Below, in pieces: positions 6,885-13,601 of a stretch of 13,601 nt of DNA. Each line of letters begins with the position of its first letter. Positions within the stretch are counted from its first letter, which is position 1. The stretch spans positions 1-13,601 of the forward strand of contig DSBB01000259.1 of NCBI GenBank assembly GCA_011046175.1, given 5' to 3'. Under the pieces are notes generated by a model. It was given only the letters and a program-made list of their open reading frames with translations, did no database searches and was not told the origin of the DNA. The position numbers and the translations under genes were made by a program. Source of the DNA: Candidatus Hydrogenedentota bacterium (GTDB lineage: Bacteria > Hydrogenedentota > Hydrogenedentia > Hydrogenedentales > CAITNO01).

Positions 6885-7973
6885 ATGGAAACCCAACCGC
6901 ACGGCCTTCGCAGTTACATCGCGCCCGGGGCGCCCGCGACGCGGCGTCCTTGTGACGGCAGCGAATCGTCTTTGCGGGTGGAATTCGGATTCACGCCGCG
7001 ATGGTACCGACAGCGTCTGGATATTGATTTTTCGGAACGCTGGCACGCCGATCCCGTTTATCGGGCAAAAACGGTGACGCAAATGCGGCGAGAATTGCGC
7101 AAACAATTCCCTGACATCCCCATTGGCGGCGATTTTGACGCCATGCCCGCCGGGAATCTGGACGGGGCCTTCGGCGCTCTGGTGGTGGCGGGCATATTCG
7201 GCGTTCCCATTGAATATTACCAAGACAACTGGCCGGCCGCCGCTCATGCGCATCTATCGGAAGAACAAATTCGCGCCATGTCCACGCTGCGACTGGAAGA
7301 TTCCCGTTTCTTTTCCCTGCTTATGGAGCAGCTTGACGCCATTGAAAAGGAATTCGGGCGCATCGAAGGATATTTGAACTGGCAGGGCGTATTAAACAAC
7401 GCTTACCGCATTCGCGGACCGGAAATCTTAACGGACCTTGTCATCAACCCGGAGCTGGCAACGCATCTTTTCGCCATCATTACAGAGACTATGATACACG
7501 GCATGCACTTGGTGTATGCGCGGCAGGCGGCTACAGGCATTGTGGTAGATCACGCCACTGTGAGCAATTGCCTTGTCAACATGGTGTCGCCGGAGCAATA
7601 CAGGGAATTTCTCCTTCCGTGCGATCAACGGATTGCCGACGCATTTCCCCGCTTCGGTGTTCACAACTGCGCATGGAAGGTTGATCCCTACATCCGGGAT
7701 TACGCGAAAATCAAACCGTTGGATTATGTGGATATGGGACTGGAATCAAACTTGGCAAAAGCGCGTGAAGCATGTCCAAATACCCGCCGCGCGCTGATGT
7801 ATACGCCCATGGCCCTGGCGAGCAACTCCTTGGAGCGGCTTCGCGCCGATCTCCGGCGCATCCATTCTGAACTCGGTCCCTGCGACGTGGTCATAGCTGA
7901 TATTGAAGCAAGCACCTCCGACGAACGGATACGCGAATTCTGGGCGCTGACAAAAGAGGTGGCGTCGGCTTGA
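6885..7973 (+). CDS. URO-D superfamily protein, cobamide-dependent methyltransferase-like
   Basis: The protein belongs to the uroporphyrinogen decarboxylase (URO-D, PF01208) superfamily. It lacks features I would expect of a true HemE and more resembles the methyltransferase branch (MtaA/MtbA-like). It has 362 residues, with the C-terminal half showing the typical run VSNCLVNMVSPEQYREFLLP near residue 226 and FGVHNCAWKVDPYI near 257. His260-x-Cys262 followed by Cys333 fits the HxC...C zinc site by which such enzymes activate thiol acceptors, with a spacing near that of the characterised enzymes as I recall them. The ATG at 6885 has GAGGA 11 bases upstream. No corrinoid protein or methyltransferase partner is adjacent, so the substrate is unknown. 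Relatives of this kind are often numerous in PVC-like and Hydrogenedentes genomes. Confidence is high for the superfamily and low for the role. Confidence 0.82.
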   Translation: METQPHGLRSYIAPGAPATRRPCDGSESSLRVEFGFTPRWYRQRLDIDFSERWHADPVYRAKTVTQMRRELRKQFPDIPIGGDFDAMPAGNLDGAFGALVVAGIFGVPIEYYQDNWPAAAHAHLSEEQIRAMSTLRLEDSRFFSLLMEQLDAIEKEFGRIEGYLNWQGVLNNAYRIRGPEILTDLVINPELATHLFAIITETMIHGMHLVYARQAATGIVVDHATVSNCLVNMVSPEQYREFLLPCDQRIADAFPRFGVHNCAWKVDPYIRDYAKIKPLDYVDMGLESNLAKAREACPNTRRALMYTPMALASNSLERLRADLRRIHSELGPCDVVIADIEASTSDERIREFWALTKEVASA

Positions 7974-8020
7974 CCATAGTGGCGATTTGTCCGTTTCGCA
8001 AATGTTTTGCACATGTGTGT

Positions 8021-8049
8021 TTGCATTTCTTTGGCGCAAACAGTATACT
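8021..8049 (+). promoter_or_regulatory. Candidate promoter for the cytochrome c peroxidase gene
   Basis: TTGCAT (8021-8026) and TATACT (8044-8049) are separated by exactly 17 bases. The -10 matches consensus at five of six positions, the -35 at three. The start would be near 8056, about 40 bases before the ATG. A perfect 8-base palindrome CACATGTG (8010-8017) lies just upstream, centred near -42, where class II activators such as Crp/Fnr proteins bind. It is not a recognised Crp or Fnr site, so its role is speculative. Confidence 0.4.
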
Positions 8050-8096
8050 TTTCTTACGCTTTACTATGAACAACATTAAACAACATTAAGGAATGT

Positions 8097-9458
8097 ATGA
8101 TGCGGAACAGATTGGTAATCGTTATTATTCTTGCTTGTATTGCGGGTATGGCATTTCCTGTGGCAAATTTGTTTATCCCGCTGCCTGCAAGCCGTCTCGC
8201 ATCCATTAAAACGGACAACCCGTTACTGGCGGATGCGCTCGACATTTTGGAAAAGAAATGCGTGCATTGCCACACCAGTGAAGTGCAATTGCCGTGGTAC
8301 GGTAAATTCCCCATTGCGGGACGCCTCATCGAGCACGACATCCTTGTCGGCATGAAGCACGCAGACTACATTCGTGATTTTTTCCCGGAAGCCCCGGGGC
8401 CCATATCCGAAGTGGCGCTGTCAAAATTGGAATATGTCATTGAACAGGGTTCCATGCCGCCGCCGCCCTACCTGCTTATGCACTGGAACCATTTTCTGAC
8501 CACGTCGGACAGGGACACTCTGCTGAGGTGGGTCTATAGCGAACGCATTACCCATCATGCGACCCCGGGCAATCCCCCGGAGGTGATGCGCCGCGGTATA
8601 CAACCGTTGCCCGAATCTACGAATGAAGACCCTGCAAAAGTTGCATTGGGGGATAAATTGTTCCATGACGTTCGCTTGTCCAAAGACAACACCATTTCCT
8701 GCGCGTCCTGCCATGATCTGGCCAAAGGCGGTACGGATCAGCTGCAGTTTTCCGTGGGCGTGGGCGGCGCCGTGGGCGACATCAACGCTCCAACAGTATT
8801 CAATTCCGGCTTTCAATTCATGCAATTCTGGGATGGTCGCGCCGCCGATTTGGAGGAACAGGCGGACGGGCCGGTAAACAATCCCATTGAAATGGCATCG
8901 AACTGGGACGAAGTAACTGAAAAGCTGCGGGAAGATGAAGCGTTTACGGAATCGTTTCTGGAGGTCTATCCGGACGGCTATACGATGGAAAACTTTGTGG
9001 ACGCCATTGCCGCATTTGAGCGTACTTTGATAACGCCGTCGCCGTTTGATGATTTTTTGAAAGGCGATGTATCCGCGCTCGACACGCAGCAACAGGAAGG
9101 GTATCGCCTTTTCAACGACTTTGGCTGCGCCACCTGCCACACCGGCGTTGTTCTCGGCGGCAAGTCCTTTGAATTGATGGGGCTTCGGGCGGACTATTTT
9201 GGCGCCCGGGGCAACATTATCGAGGCCGATTATGGGCGCTTCAACGTCACCGAAAACGAGTATGACCGGTACAGGCTTAAGACGCCCACGCTACGCAATA
9301 TTGCACTTACCTTTCCGTATTTGCATGACGGAACAGCGGAAACGCTTGACAAGGCGGTGGAGGTAATGATGACGTATCAAGTGGGCAAAAAGATTACGCT
9401 GGAACAAACGGAAGCATTGGTGGCCTTTCTTGAATCCCTTACCGGCGACCTGCCGTAG
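8097..9458 (+). CDS. Tri-haem cytochrome c peroxidase (N-terminal haem domain plus di-haem peroxidase)
   Basis: The product reduces hydrogen peroxide to water in the periplasm with electrons from the respiratory chain. The 453-residue protein starts with a hydrophobic segment (about residues 5-26), either a signal peptide or an anchor. A small domain follows with CVHCH (55-59) and the motif LPWYGKFP, resembling the Haem_bd (PF14376) family. The di-haem peroxidase part has CASCH (202-206) and CATCH (344-348), with INAPTVFN, FWDGRAADLEEQA and NPIEM between them and LKTPTLRNIAL and YLHDG after. A Met in VEVMMTYQVG is the likely axial ligand of the C-terminal haem. With three CxxCH sites it is longer than classical di-haem enzymes. 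AAGGA lies upstream of the tandem ATGs at 8097 and 8100; either could start. It converges with glgC, 33 bases apart, and no terminator is evident. Confidence 0.92.
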   Translation: MMRNRLVIVIILACIAGMAFPVANLFIPLPASRLASIKTDNPLLADALDILEKKCVHCHTSEVQLPWYGKFPIAGRLIEHDILVGMKHADYIRDFFPEAPGPISEVALSKLEYVIEQGSMPPPPYLLMHWNHFLTTSDRDTLLRWVYSERITHHATPGNPPEVMRRGIQPLPESTNEDPAKVALGDKLFHDVRLSKDNTISCASCHDLAKGGTDQLQFSVGVGGAVGDINAPTVFNSGFQFMQFWDGRAADLEEQADGPVNNPIEMASNWDEVTEKLREDEAFTESFLEVYPDGYTMENFVDAIAAFERTLITPSPFDDFLKGDVSALDTQQQEGYRLFNDFGCATCHTGVVLGGKSFELMGLRADYFGARGNIIEADYGRFNVTENEYDRYRLKTPTLRNIALTFPYLHDGTAETLDKAVEVMMTYQVGKKITLEQTEALVAFLESLTGDLP

Positions 9459-9491
9459 AACAGCATCCGCCGCCCGCGCCTTCATCATGGA

Positions 9492-10742
9492 TTACGCGTG
9501 GGCGCCGTAGAATTTGTCGGCGGATTCAACGACCACAACACCGTTGGGCGTTATCCGGAATCTTTTGGCATCCTCCTGCAGGTTGTACCCGATAACGGTA
9601 TGCTCGGGCACTTCCACATTCTTTTCAATAATGGCGCGTCGAATGTGACAGTGTCTGCCGATACTCGTGCCGTTTAGTAGGATGGATTCTTGGACGTGGG
9701 CATAAGAATTAATGCGCACTCCCGGCCCCAACACACACCGGTCCACCATGCCGCCGCTGACGATGCATCCCGGACTGACAATGGAATCCACGGCGACGCC
9801 AAAGCGATTTCCCACCTCGGCAAAAACGAACTTTGCGGGCGGCATTGTGGGCAAGATTGTGCGCATCGGCCATGACCGATCATACAGGTTAAATTGCGGG
9901 TCCACGCTCACGAGGTCCATGTTGGCTTCCCAATAGCTGTCTATGGTTCCCACATCCCGCCAGTATTGAGCCTCCTTCTTGTTCTCGTCCTCAAACTTAT
10001 ACGCGTAAACGCCCCTGTTTTCACGCACCATTCGGGGAATTACGTCTTTGCCGAAATCATGCGTGCTGTTGCTCATGTCAGCGTCACGTAAAACCACCTC
10101 GCGCAACACGTCCACGTTAAACACATAGATGCCCATTGACGCCAGCGCGCGGGTCGGGTCGTCCGGCAACGGCTTAGGCTCCTCGGGCTTTTCTTCAAAT
10201 CCAACGACCCGATTCGAACTGTCAATTTCAAATACGCCGAACCGGGTGGCGTCCCTCACCGGCACTTCGATTGCGGCAATGGTCAGTTCCGCGCCGGATT
10301 CCCGGTGTTGGCGCGCCATTTTCTGGTAGTTCATTTTGTAAATATGATCACCGCTGACAATCAGAACCTCCTCCGGGTCCGTCTGGTTGATGGAATACAG
10401 ATTCTGATAAATAGCGTCCGCCGTTCCCTGGTACCAATTGCTGTTTACGCGCATCTGGGGCGGAATGATTTCGATGAATTCGCCCAGCTCGCTGTGCATG
10501 ATGTTCCACCCCCGGTTAACGTGACGCGCAAGCGAGTTGGACTTATATTGCGTGAGGACGCAAATTTTTCGGCAATGAGAATTGAAGCAATTGGACAGGG
10601 TAAAATCAATAATGCGATACATGCCGCCAAAGGGGACGGCGGGCTTGGCGCGATTTTTGGTGAGCGGATACAAGCGTTCGCCCATACCCCCGGCAAGCAG
10701 CACTGTCAGCACATTTTCCATGTCATACCCAGACATCCGCAT
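9492..10742 (-). CDS. glgC: Glucose-1-phosphate adenylyltransferase (ADP-glucose pyrophosphorylase)
   Basis: GlgC makes ADP-glucose from ATP and glucose 1-phosphate, the committed step of bacterial glycogen synthesis. The 416-residue protein has the nucleotide-binding loop LAGGMGERLYPLTKNRAKPA near residue 16, WYQGTADAIYQN near 103, the metal-binding SGDHIY near 130, the sugar-phosphate motif GFEEKP near 181, HDFGKDVIPRM near 228 and YWRDVGTIDSYWEANMDL near 260. A left-handed beta-helix of hexapeptide repeats fills residues 315-390. Three in-frame ATGs (10742, 10736, 10721) compete. GGAAGG just upstream favours the first or second, while family alignment would accept MENVLTVLLAGG at 10721. 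The gene is 143 bases downstream of the Crp-family regulator and no other glycogen genes are in view. Confidence 0.97.
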   Translation of the reverse strand: MRMSGYDMENVLTVLLAGGMGERLYPLTKNRAKPAVPFGGMYRIIDFTLSNCFNSHCRKICVLTQYKSNSLARHVNRGWNIMHSELGEFIEIIPPQMRVNSNWYQGTADAIYQNLYSINQTDPEEVLIVSGDHIYKMNYQKMARQHRESGAELTIAAIEVPVRDATRFGVFEIDSSNRVVGFEEKPEEPKPLPDDPTRALASMGIYVFNVDVLREVVLRDADMSNSTHDFGKDVIPRMVRENRGVYAYKFEDENKKEAQYWRDVGTIDSYWEANMDLVSVDPQFNLYDRSWPMRTILPTMPPAKFVFAEVGNRFGVAVDSIVSPGCIVSGGMVDRCVLGPGVRINSYAHVQESILLNGTSIGRHCHIRRAIIEKNVEVPEHTVIGYNLQEDAKRFRITPNGVVVVESADKFYGAHA

Positions 10743-10784
10743 CCCTTCCTGTCAGTTGGGACAAAGAAACATAGCCACTTTCTT

Positions 10785-10813
10785 AATAAAACCGGTAGGA
10801 GTAACAATCACAA
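10785..10813 (-). promoter_or_regulatory. Candidate promoter for glgC
   Basis: On the minus strand TTGTGA (10813-10808) and TTTATT (10790-10785) lie 17 bases apart, each matching four of six consensus positions. Transcription would begin near 10778, about 35 bases before the first glgC ATG. The TGTGA within the -35 is the half-site sequence recognised by Crp, and a Crp/Fnr-family gene is the upstream neighbour, but there is no matching second half-site. The rest of the 143-base gap shows two T/A-rich runs and no clear hairpin. Confidence 0.28.
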
Positions 10814-10885
10814 ACCTTTTTTTATTCCCGAGCAGGACCGCTTTTTTACGCCACATCGCGGTTCAGAGGGGGCCGGTTCGCAACA

Positions 10886-11575
10886 TCAACGTAATTCGGC
10901 AAGCCGTCGCAGTTCGTCCGGACGCAACACACGAATCTGGGCGTTGGACATGGCGATGACGCCTTCTTCGCGCAAAGCGTGCAGCGCCACGGTGGCGGTT
11001 TCGCGCGCGGCGCCGGCAAGATTGGCAATATCTTGATGGGTGACGGTCAGCGCCCCCCCTTCGCCGGTCTGTTCGCGGCGGCAAAGATGCCACAAACGCG
11101 CCGCTATTCTCGTGCGCACATCGGAAAACACGAGTTCGGCAAGCACCGTTTCCGTATCCAGCGCCCGTCTGCACAGATGACAGGCTACAGCATAACACAA
11201 TTCCGGTTCTTCCCGCGTAATCCGAATAAAATCCTCACTGCGCAGCAGCGTCAGCAATGTCGGCACAACCGCTTCCGCATAATTTTCACGGCGCAGCCTT
11301 CGCACCAGACACTCCTCGCCGAACATATCGCCCTGAAAAAGATGCCTGAAGGTTATTTCCCGTCCGGAAACAGACAAACGGGTTATCTTGACGCGTCCGG
11401 AACGCACCCAATAGACATAATCGGCGGTGTCATCCGGGAAGTAAACTATCTGCCGCGGCTCGTAACGCCGGTGATAGGCGAACGCATTCAGGCGCTCCAC
11501 AACGCCCCGGCTCATCCCGTCAAAAAAGCGCTCTTCACCAAGAGACGCCACTTCTTCTTTCAGGGTATAGAGCAT
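10886..11575 (-). CDS. Crp/Fnr-family transcriptional regulator
   Basis: The 229-residue protein has a cyclic-nucleotide-binding-type beta barrel (about residues 20-120, with GDMFGEECLV near 82) and a C-terminal winged helix-turn-helix (LTVTHQDIANLAGAARETAT, then LREEGVI, residues 176-207). The Arg-Ser/Thr-Ala phosphate-binding motif of cAMP-responsive Crp is absent: the position reads RENYAEA, so cAMP is unlikely to be the ligand. There is no N-terminal cysteine cluster of the Fnr [4Fe-4S] type, although cysteines occur at 89, 127, 132, 135 and 165. The frame is open to 11719 and overlaps rhaM. The ATG at 11575 gives a normal family length and has AAGGA 11 bases upstream. It follows rhaM by 53 bases and may be cotranscribed. 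Targets are unknown. Confidence 0.9.
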   Translation of the reverse strand: MLYTLKEEVASLGEERFFDGMSRGVVERLNAFAYHRRYEPRQIVYFPDDTADYVYWVRSGRVKITRLSVSGREITFRHLFQGDMFGEECLVRRLRRENYAEAVVPTLLTLLRSEDFIRITREEPELCYAVACHLCRRALDTETVLAELVFSDVRTRIAARLWHLCRREQTGEGGALTVTHQDIANLAGAARETATVALHALREEGVIAMSNAQIRVLRPDELRRLAELR

Positions 11576-11628
11576 GACAACATTTATCCTTGCAACTCCA
11601 GCGCTCCTGATTGGGGCGAGGGTATTGC

Positions 11629-11943
11629 TTAATCGAGATGAAAGACCTCGCGCAACGGAACACATACCGGCGAATTGTCGGGATTTGTATCCATTAAATC
11701 CGCCATGTACGCCCACCATTTCTTAACCACTTCAGTTTCCGGCAATGCATCCGCCGTGTTATCATCGGATAATTTCTGTACGGCAAAAAGTCTTCCAGTG
11801 GCCGTGTCCAGGAAAATGCTGTAATCCGATACGCCCGCTTCGGAAAGCGTTTTGGCCAATTCCGGCCAAATTTCATCATGTCGTCTTTTATATTCCGCTT
11901 CCACGCCCGGCTTCAACTGCATGGTAAATGCGTTGCGCATCAT
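11629..11943 (-). CDS. rhaM: L-rhamnose mutarotase
   Basis: RhaM interconverts the alpha and beta anomers of L-rhamnose, helping uptake and catabolism. The 104-residue protein has exactly the length of the Escherichia coli enzyme. It matches family blocks: MRNAFTMQLKPG at the start, EYKRRHDEIWPEL with the catalytic His22 and nearby Tyr18, YSIFLD near 41, KWWAYMADLM near 75 and NPDNSPV near 87. Tandem ATGs at 11943 and 11940 follow AAAGGACGG. The open frame continues 15 codons upstream with an Arg-rich stretch unlike the family and is not accepted. No rhamnose isomerase, kinase or aldolase gene is in the window, so it is either a detached pathway gene or acts on a related sugar. The RhaM/YiiL-like family assignment is secure. 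Confidence 0.95.
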   Translation of the reverse strand: MMRNAFTMQLKPGVEAEYKRRHDEIWPELAKTLSEAGVSDYSIFLDTATGRLFAVQKLSDDNTADALPETEVVKKWWAYMADLMDTNPDNSPVCVPLREVFHLD

Positions 11944-11966
11944 GGCAACCGTCCTTTCTCTTCGGC

Positions 11967-11998
11967 GGCGCATCCGGCGCGGTAACAACGCCGGCGCC
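11967..11998 (-). terminator. Imperfect hairpin between the repeat-protein gene and rhaM
   Basis: In the 73-base gap CCGGCG (11974-11979) pairs with CGCCGG (11989-11994) around a 9-base loop. The outer GGCG (11967-11970) pairs with CGCC (11995-11998), leaving a 3-base bulge. It starts about 18 bases past the stop of the upstream gene on the minus strand. No T-run follows, so it is not a classical intrinsic terminator. It could instead be an RNA structure that protects the upstream mRNA or slows transcription before rhaM. Confidence 0.3.
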
Positions 11999-12016
11999 TT
12001 CCATTATATTTCGACG

Positions 12017-12202
12017 CTAGCGGCGTTTACTCCACACGCCCACCCCGATCATGACGGCGGCAAACAACCAGTACTCTTTTAGAATAAACATCCAATCCAC
12101 ACTCTTTTCGCTGTCGCGACAACGACAACACCCCGTCTCTTCCTCTGTTTCGCCTTCGCTTTCATCTTCACCTTCACCCTCGCCTTCAGACTCCCCTTCA
12201 TC
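12017..12202 (-). other. Acidic linker, GCCxC motif and C-terminal membrane anchor coding segment
   Basis: This segment encodes the tail of the repeat protein: a stretch in which almost every residue is Glu, Gly, Ser, Asp or Thr, then GCCRCRD, about ten residues later a hydrophobic helix (MFILKEYWLFAAVMIGVGVW), and SKRR at the end. The order motif, helix, basic end is that of C-terminal sorting signals such as the MYXO-CTERM or GlyGly-CTERM types. The cysteines next to Gly suggest processing or lipid attachment at that site, which is inference. Confidence 0.55.
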
Positions 12203-13601
12203 AACCGTCTCCACGGGGGTAAGGGCAAAATTCTGAATGGCATTTGCATTAGCCACCGTTACATTCCTTATTTCCGGGTCGTATCCCGCCGCGTGGGCTT
12301 CGAGCGTATATTCCCCGTAAACAAGGCCGGTAAAACTATATGCGCCCAATCCGTTGGTCTGCGCTTCATAATCACCCGGAGCAACCTTGAGCGAGACGCC
12401 TTCAATGGGGACGTTTGTGGCTGCATCGAGCACGACGCCTCTGATGGCGCCTGTGGGCTCACCCTCGGACGGGGTCAGTTCGATTTCAAGTATTGACGCG
12501 GCGGTGCCGTCCACTTCCGCCGACTCGGTGGCCGTGACATAGCCTTCCTTGCTCACCTCAACATTATATTCACCGTACGGCAGGTTGTCGAACAAAAACG
12601 CGCCCAGCATACTGGTTTGGCCAACCCTTTCCCCCGGCGCAAGCGCAACGGCGGCGTCTTCAACGGGAAGCCTGGTCCAAGCGTCATAAACAAATCCGCC
12701 GATGGCGCCGGTCGCCTCGCCTTCGAGGGGAACAAGCGATATGTTCACCGAGATCAACCCCGGTTCATCCACGGTTATATTTTCCGATGACGACTCGTAG
12801 CCCTCCGCGCCGGCGTGGACCGTGTATTCGCCGTAGGCCAAGTCAGGAAAGGCATAAGCGCCAAGCGCATTCGTTGTTGCGGAAATATCATTGGGCATAA
12901 GCGTCACCGTTGCACCCGCTATTGGAAGCGACGTAAAATCGGCGCGTGTTATAATGCCGGCAATTGAACCGGTGGGCGGCTCTCCTTCTTTTTCCAGCAG
13001 CACAGTCGCTGTGGCGCCCGCGACGCTTTCCACCGTCACATTCCGGTCACCGTCCTCATACCCGTCCGCATTAACGCCAAGCACGTAATTGCCAAAAGCA
13101 ACCTCTGTGAAAACAAACGCGCCAAAGATATTGGTCTCTGTCACTTTGTCCCCCGGCGTCAAACTCACTTGCGCATAGGGAACGGGCGCCAGCGTTGCGG
13201 CGTCAAGCACAAACCCGGCAACCGCGCCGGTCTGCCCGGGCTCCCCCTCTTCAGGATCGGGCGTCGGCGTTAACAAAATGTTTACGGTTGCCGGCGTCAA
13301 CGCTTCAATTTGCGTGGCAATATGGGCGTCCTCATACCCGTCCGCCGAGACATTTGCCGTATACTCGCCGGCTGGAACCTCCAAGAACAAAAACGTCCCC
13401 GTAGCATTGCTTGTCTCTTGAAAATCACCCGGCGTCAACGCTATAACCGCGCCTTCAATCGGCAGCAACGTATGCGCATTCAATACCACCCCTGCCAGCA
13501 GGCCAAACGAAACCGGCTCGCCTTCTCCCTCTGTTGCGGGCTTGGGAGTCAACAAAGCGCTGAAGAATGTGATGACGGGATTGGACACCTCCGTTACGCC
13601 C
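12017..13601 (-). CDS. C-terminal part of a secreted repeat protein with carboxypeptidase-regulatory-like domains and a C-terminal anchor
   Basis: The frame is open to the window edge, so the N-terminus is missing. The GTG at 13588 is probably internal. About 527 codons are present. From codon 28 (counting from 13588) come five modules of about 86-92 residues, each reading roughly GxIxGxVxDAxTxxPIxGAxVxLxPGD, then TNxxGAYxFxxLxYGEYTxxVxAxGYE. This is the pattern of the carboxypeptidase regulatory-like / CnaB-like beta-sandwich (PF13620 type). Glu-Gly-Glu-Pro linkers separate them. After module five comes an acidic Glu/Gly/Ser stretch (about 463-485), then GCCRC at 486-490, a hydrophobic segment (about 500-519) and a terminal KRR. 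That tail has the tripartite form of a protein-sorting or membrane-anchor signal. The role is probably cell-surface or secreted, perhaps stalk-like spacing of an N-terminal domain outside the window. No enzymatic motif is visible. Confidence 0.88.
   Translation of the reverse strand, partial: GVTEVSNPVITFFSALLTPKPATEGEGEPVSFGLLAGVVLNAHTLLPIEGAVIALTPGDFQETSNATGTFLFLEVPAGEYTANVSADGYEDAHIATQIEALTPATVNILLTPTPDPEEGEPGQTGAVAGFVLDAATLAPVPYAQVSLTPGDKVTETNIFGAFVFTEVAFGNYVLGVNADGYEDGDRNVTVESVAGATATVLLEKEGEPPTGSIAGIITRADFTSLPIAGATVTLMPNDISATTNALGAYAFPDLAYGEYTVHAGAEGYESSSENITVDEPGLISVNISLVPLEGEATGAIGGFVYDAWTRLPVEDAAVALAPGERVGQTSMLGAFLFDNLPYGEYNVEVSKEGYVTATESAEVDGTAASILEIELTPSEGEPTGAIRGVVLDAATNVPIEGVSLKVAPGDYEAQTNGLGAYSFTGLVYGEYTLEAHAAGYDPEIRNVTVANANAIQNFALTPVETVDEGESEGEGEGEDESEGETEEETGCCRCRDSEKSVDWMFILKEYWLFAAVMIGVGVWSKRR
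12209..13507 (-). repeat. Five tandem protein-level repeats of about 260 bases
   Basis: Module boundaries on the minus strand are about 13507-13232, 13231-12974, 12973-12713, 12712-12455 and 12454-12209. Starts are spaced 92, 86, 87 and 86 codons apart. The repetition is clear in protein (conserved PxxGAxxxLxPGD, GAYxF, YGEYxxxVxAxGY) but degenerate in DNA, which suggests old duplications rather than recent expansion. Confidence 0.88.

Noticed and set aside
6732..7253. N-terminal extension of the secreted-protein frame
   Set aside because: It would run opposite the URO-D gene and place a signal-like hydrophobic start in mid-protein; the ATG at 6731 has a ribosome binding site and an export signal.
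8421..9140. 239-codon minus-strand open frame within the peroxidase gene
   Set aside because: Opposite the conserved haem motifs of the peroxidase; the real coding frame explains the openness.
11576..11719. Upstream extension of the Crp-family frame into rhaM
   Set aside because: The extra 48 residues have no family similarity and overlap the conserved end of rhaM; the ATG at 11575 gives the normal length.
1..13601. CRISPR array, phage, insertion sequence, toxin-antitoxin or defence system
   Set aside because: Looked for on both strands; no spaced direct repeats, transposase or integrase motifs, or known defence domains were seen.

Overview
The window reads as a stretch of chromosome from an uncultured, probably aquatic or marine, Gram-negative-type bacterium. 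Two clues bear on the lineage, and both are weak inference from memory. The first is a secreted repeat protein whose modules are joined by Glu-Gly-Glu-Pro linkers and which ends in an acidic EGEGEGE stretch, a GCCxC motif and a C-terminal membrane segment. This style is familiar from Candidatus Hydrogenedentes and neighbouring PVC-like genomes. The second is a divergent URO-D family protein next to a secreted protein of unknown function. No rRNA or tRNA is present to confirm placement.

Region 1 (1-4982, minus strand) is the operon for the Na+-translocating NADH:quinone oxidoreductase, in the order nqrA-B-C-D-E-F. nqrA to nqrE are complete; nqrF is cut by the window edge after about 54 codons. 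Gene spacings are 9, 1, 4, 1 and 20 bases. The covalent-FMN threonines of NqrB and NqrC (SGAT motifs) and the four membrane cysteines of NqrD and NqrE are all present. A good -10 element lies about 120 bases upstream of nqrA.

Region 2 (about 4983-5255) holds no convincing gene. It contains an unusual block in which all three minus-strand frames stay open over much of its length, possibly a dispersed intergenic repeat. Region 3 (5256-9458) carries a bacteriohemerythrin in which one of the usual iron-ligand histidines is Gln, a secreted protein of unknown function, a divergently transcribed URO-D/cobamide-methyltransferase-like protein, and a tri-haem cytochrome c peroxidase with its own promoter-like sequence.

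Region 4 (9492-13601, minus strand) carries glgC (ADP-glucose pyrophosphorylase), a Crp/Fnr-family regulator, rhaM (L-rhamnose mutarotase) and the 3' end of a large surface or secreted protein made of five carboxypeptidase-regulatory-like modules.

Functionally the window combines sodium-motive respiration (Nqr) with periplasmic peroxide removal (peroxidase) and a diiron protein, beside glycogen synthesis and sugar-handling genes. No phage, insertion sequence, CRISPR array or defence system is visible. The points most worth a second look are the intergenic block, the His-to-Gln hemerythrin, the three-haem peroxidase architecture and the GCCxC C-terminal anchor.
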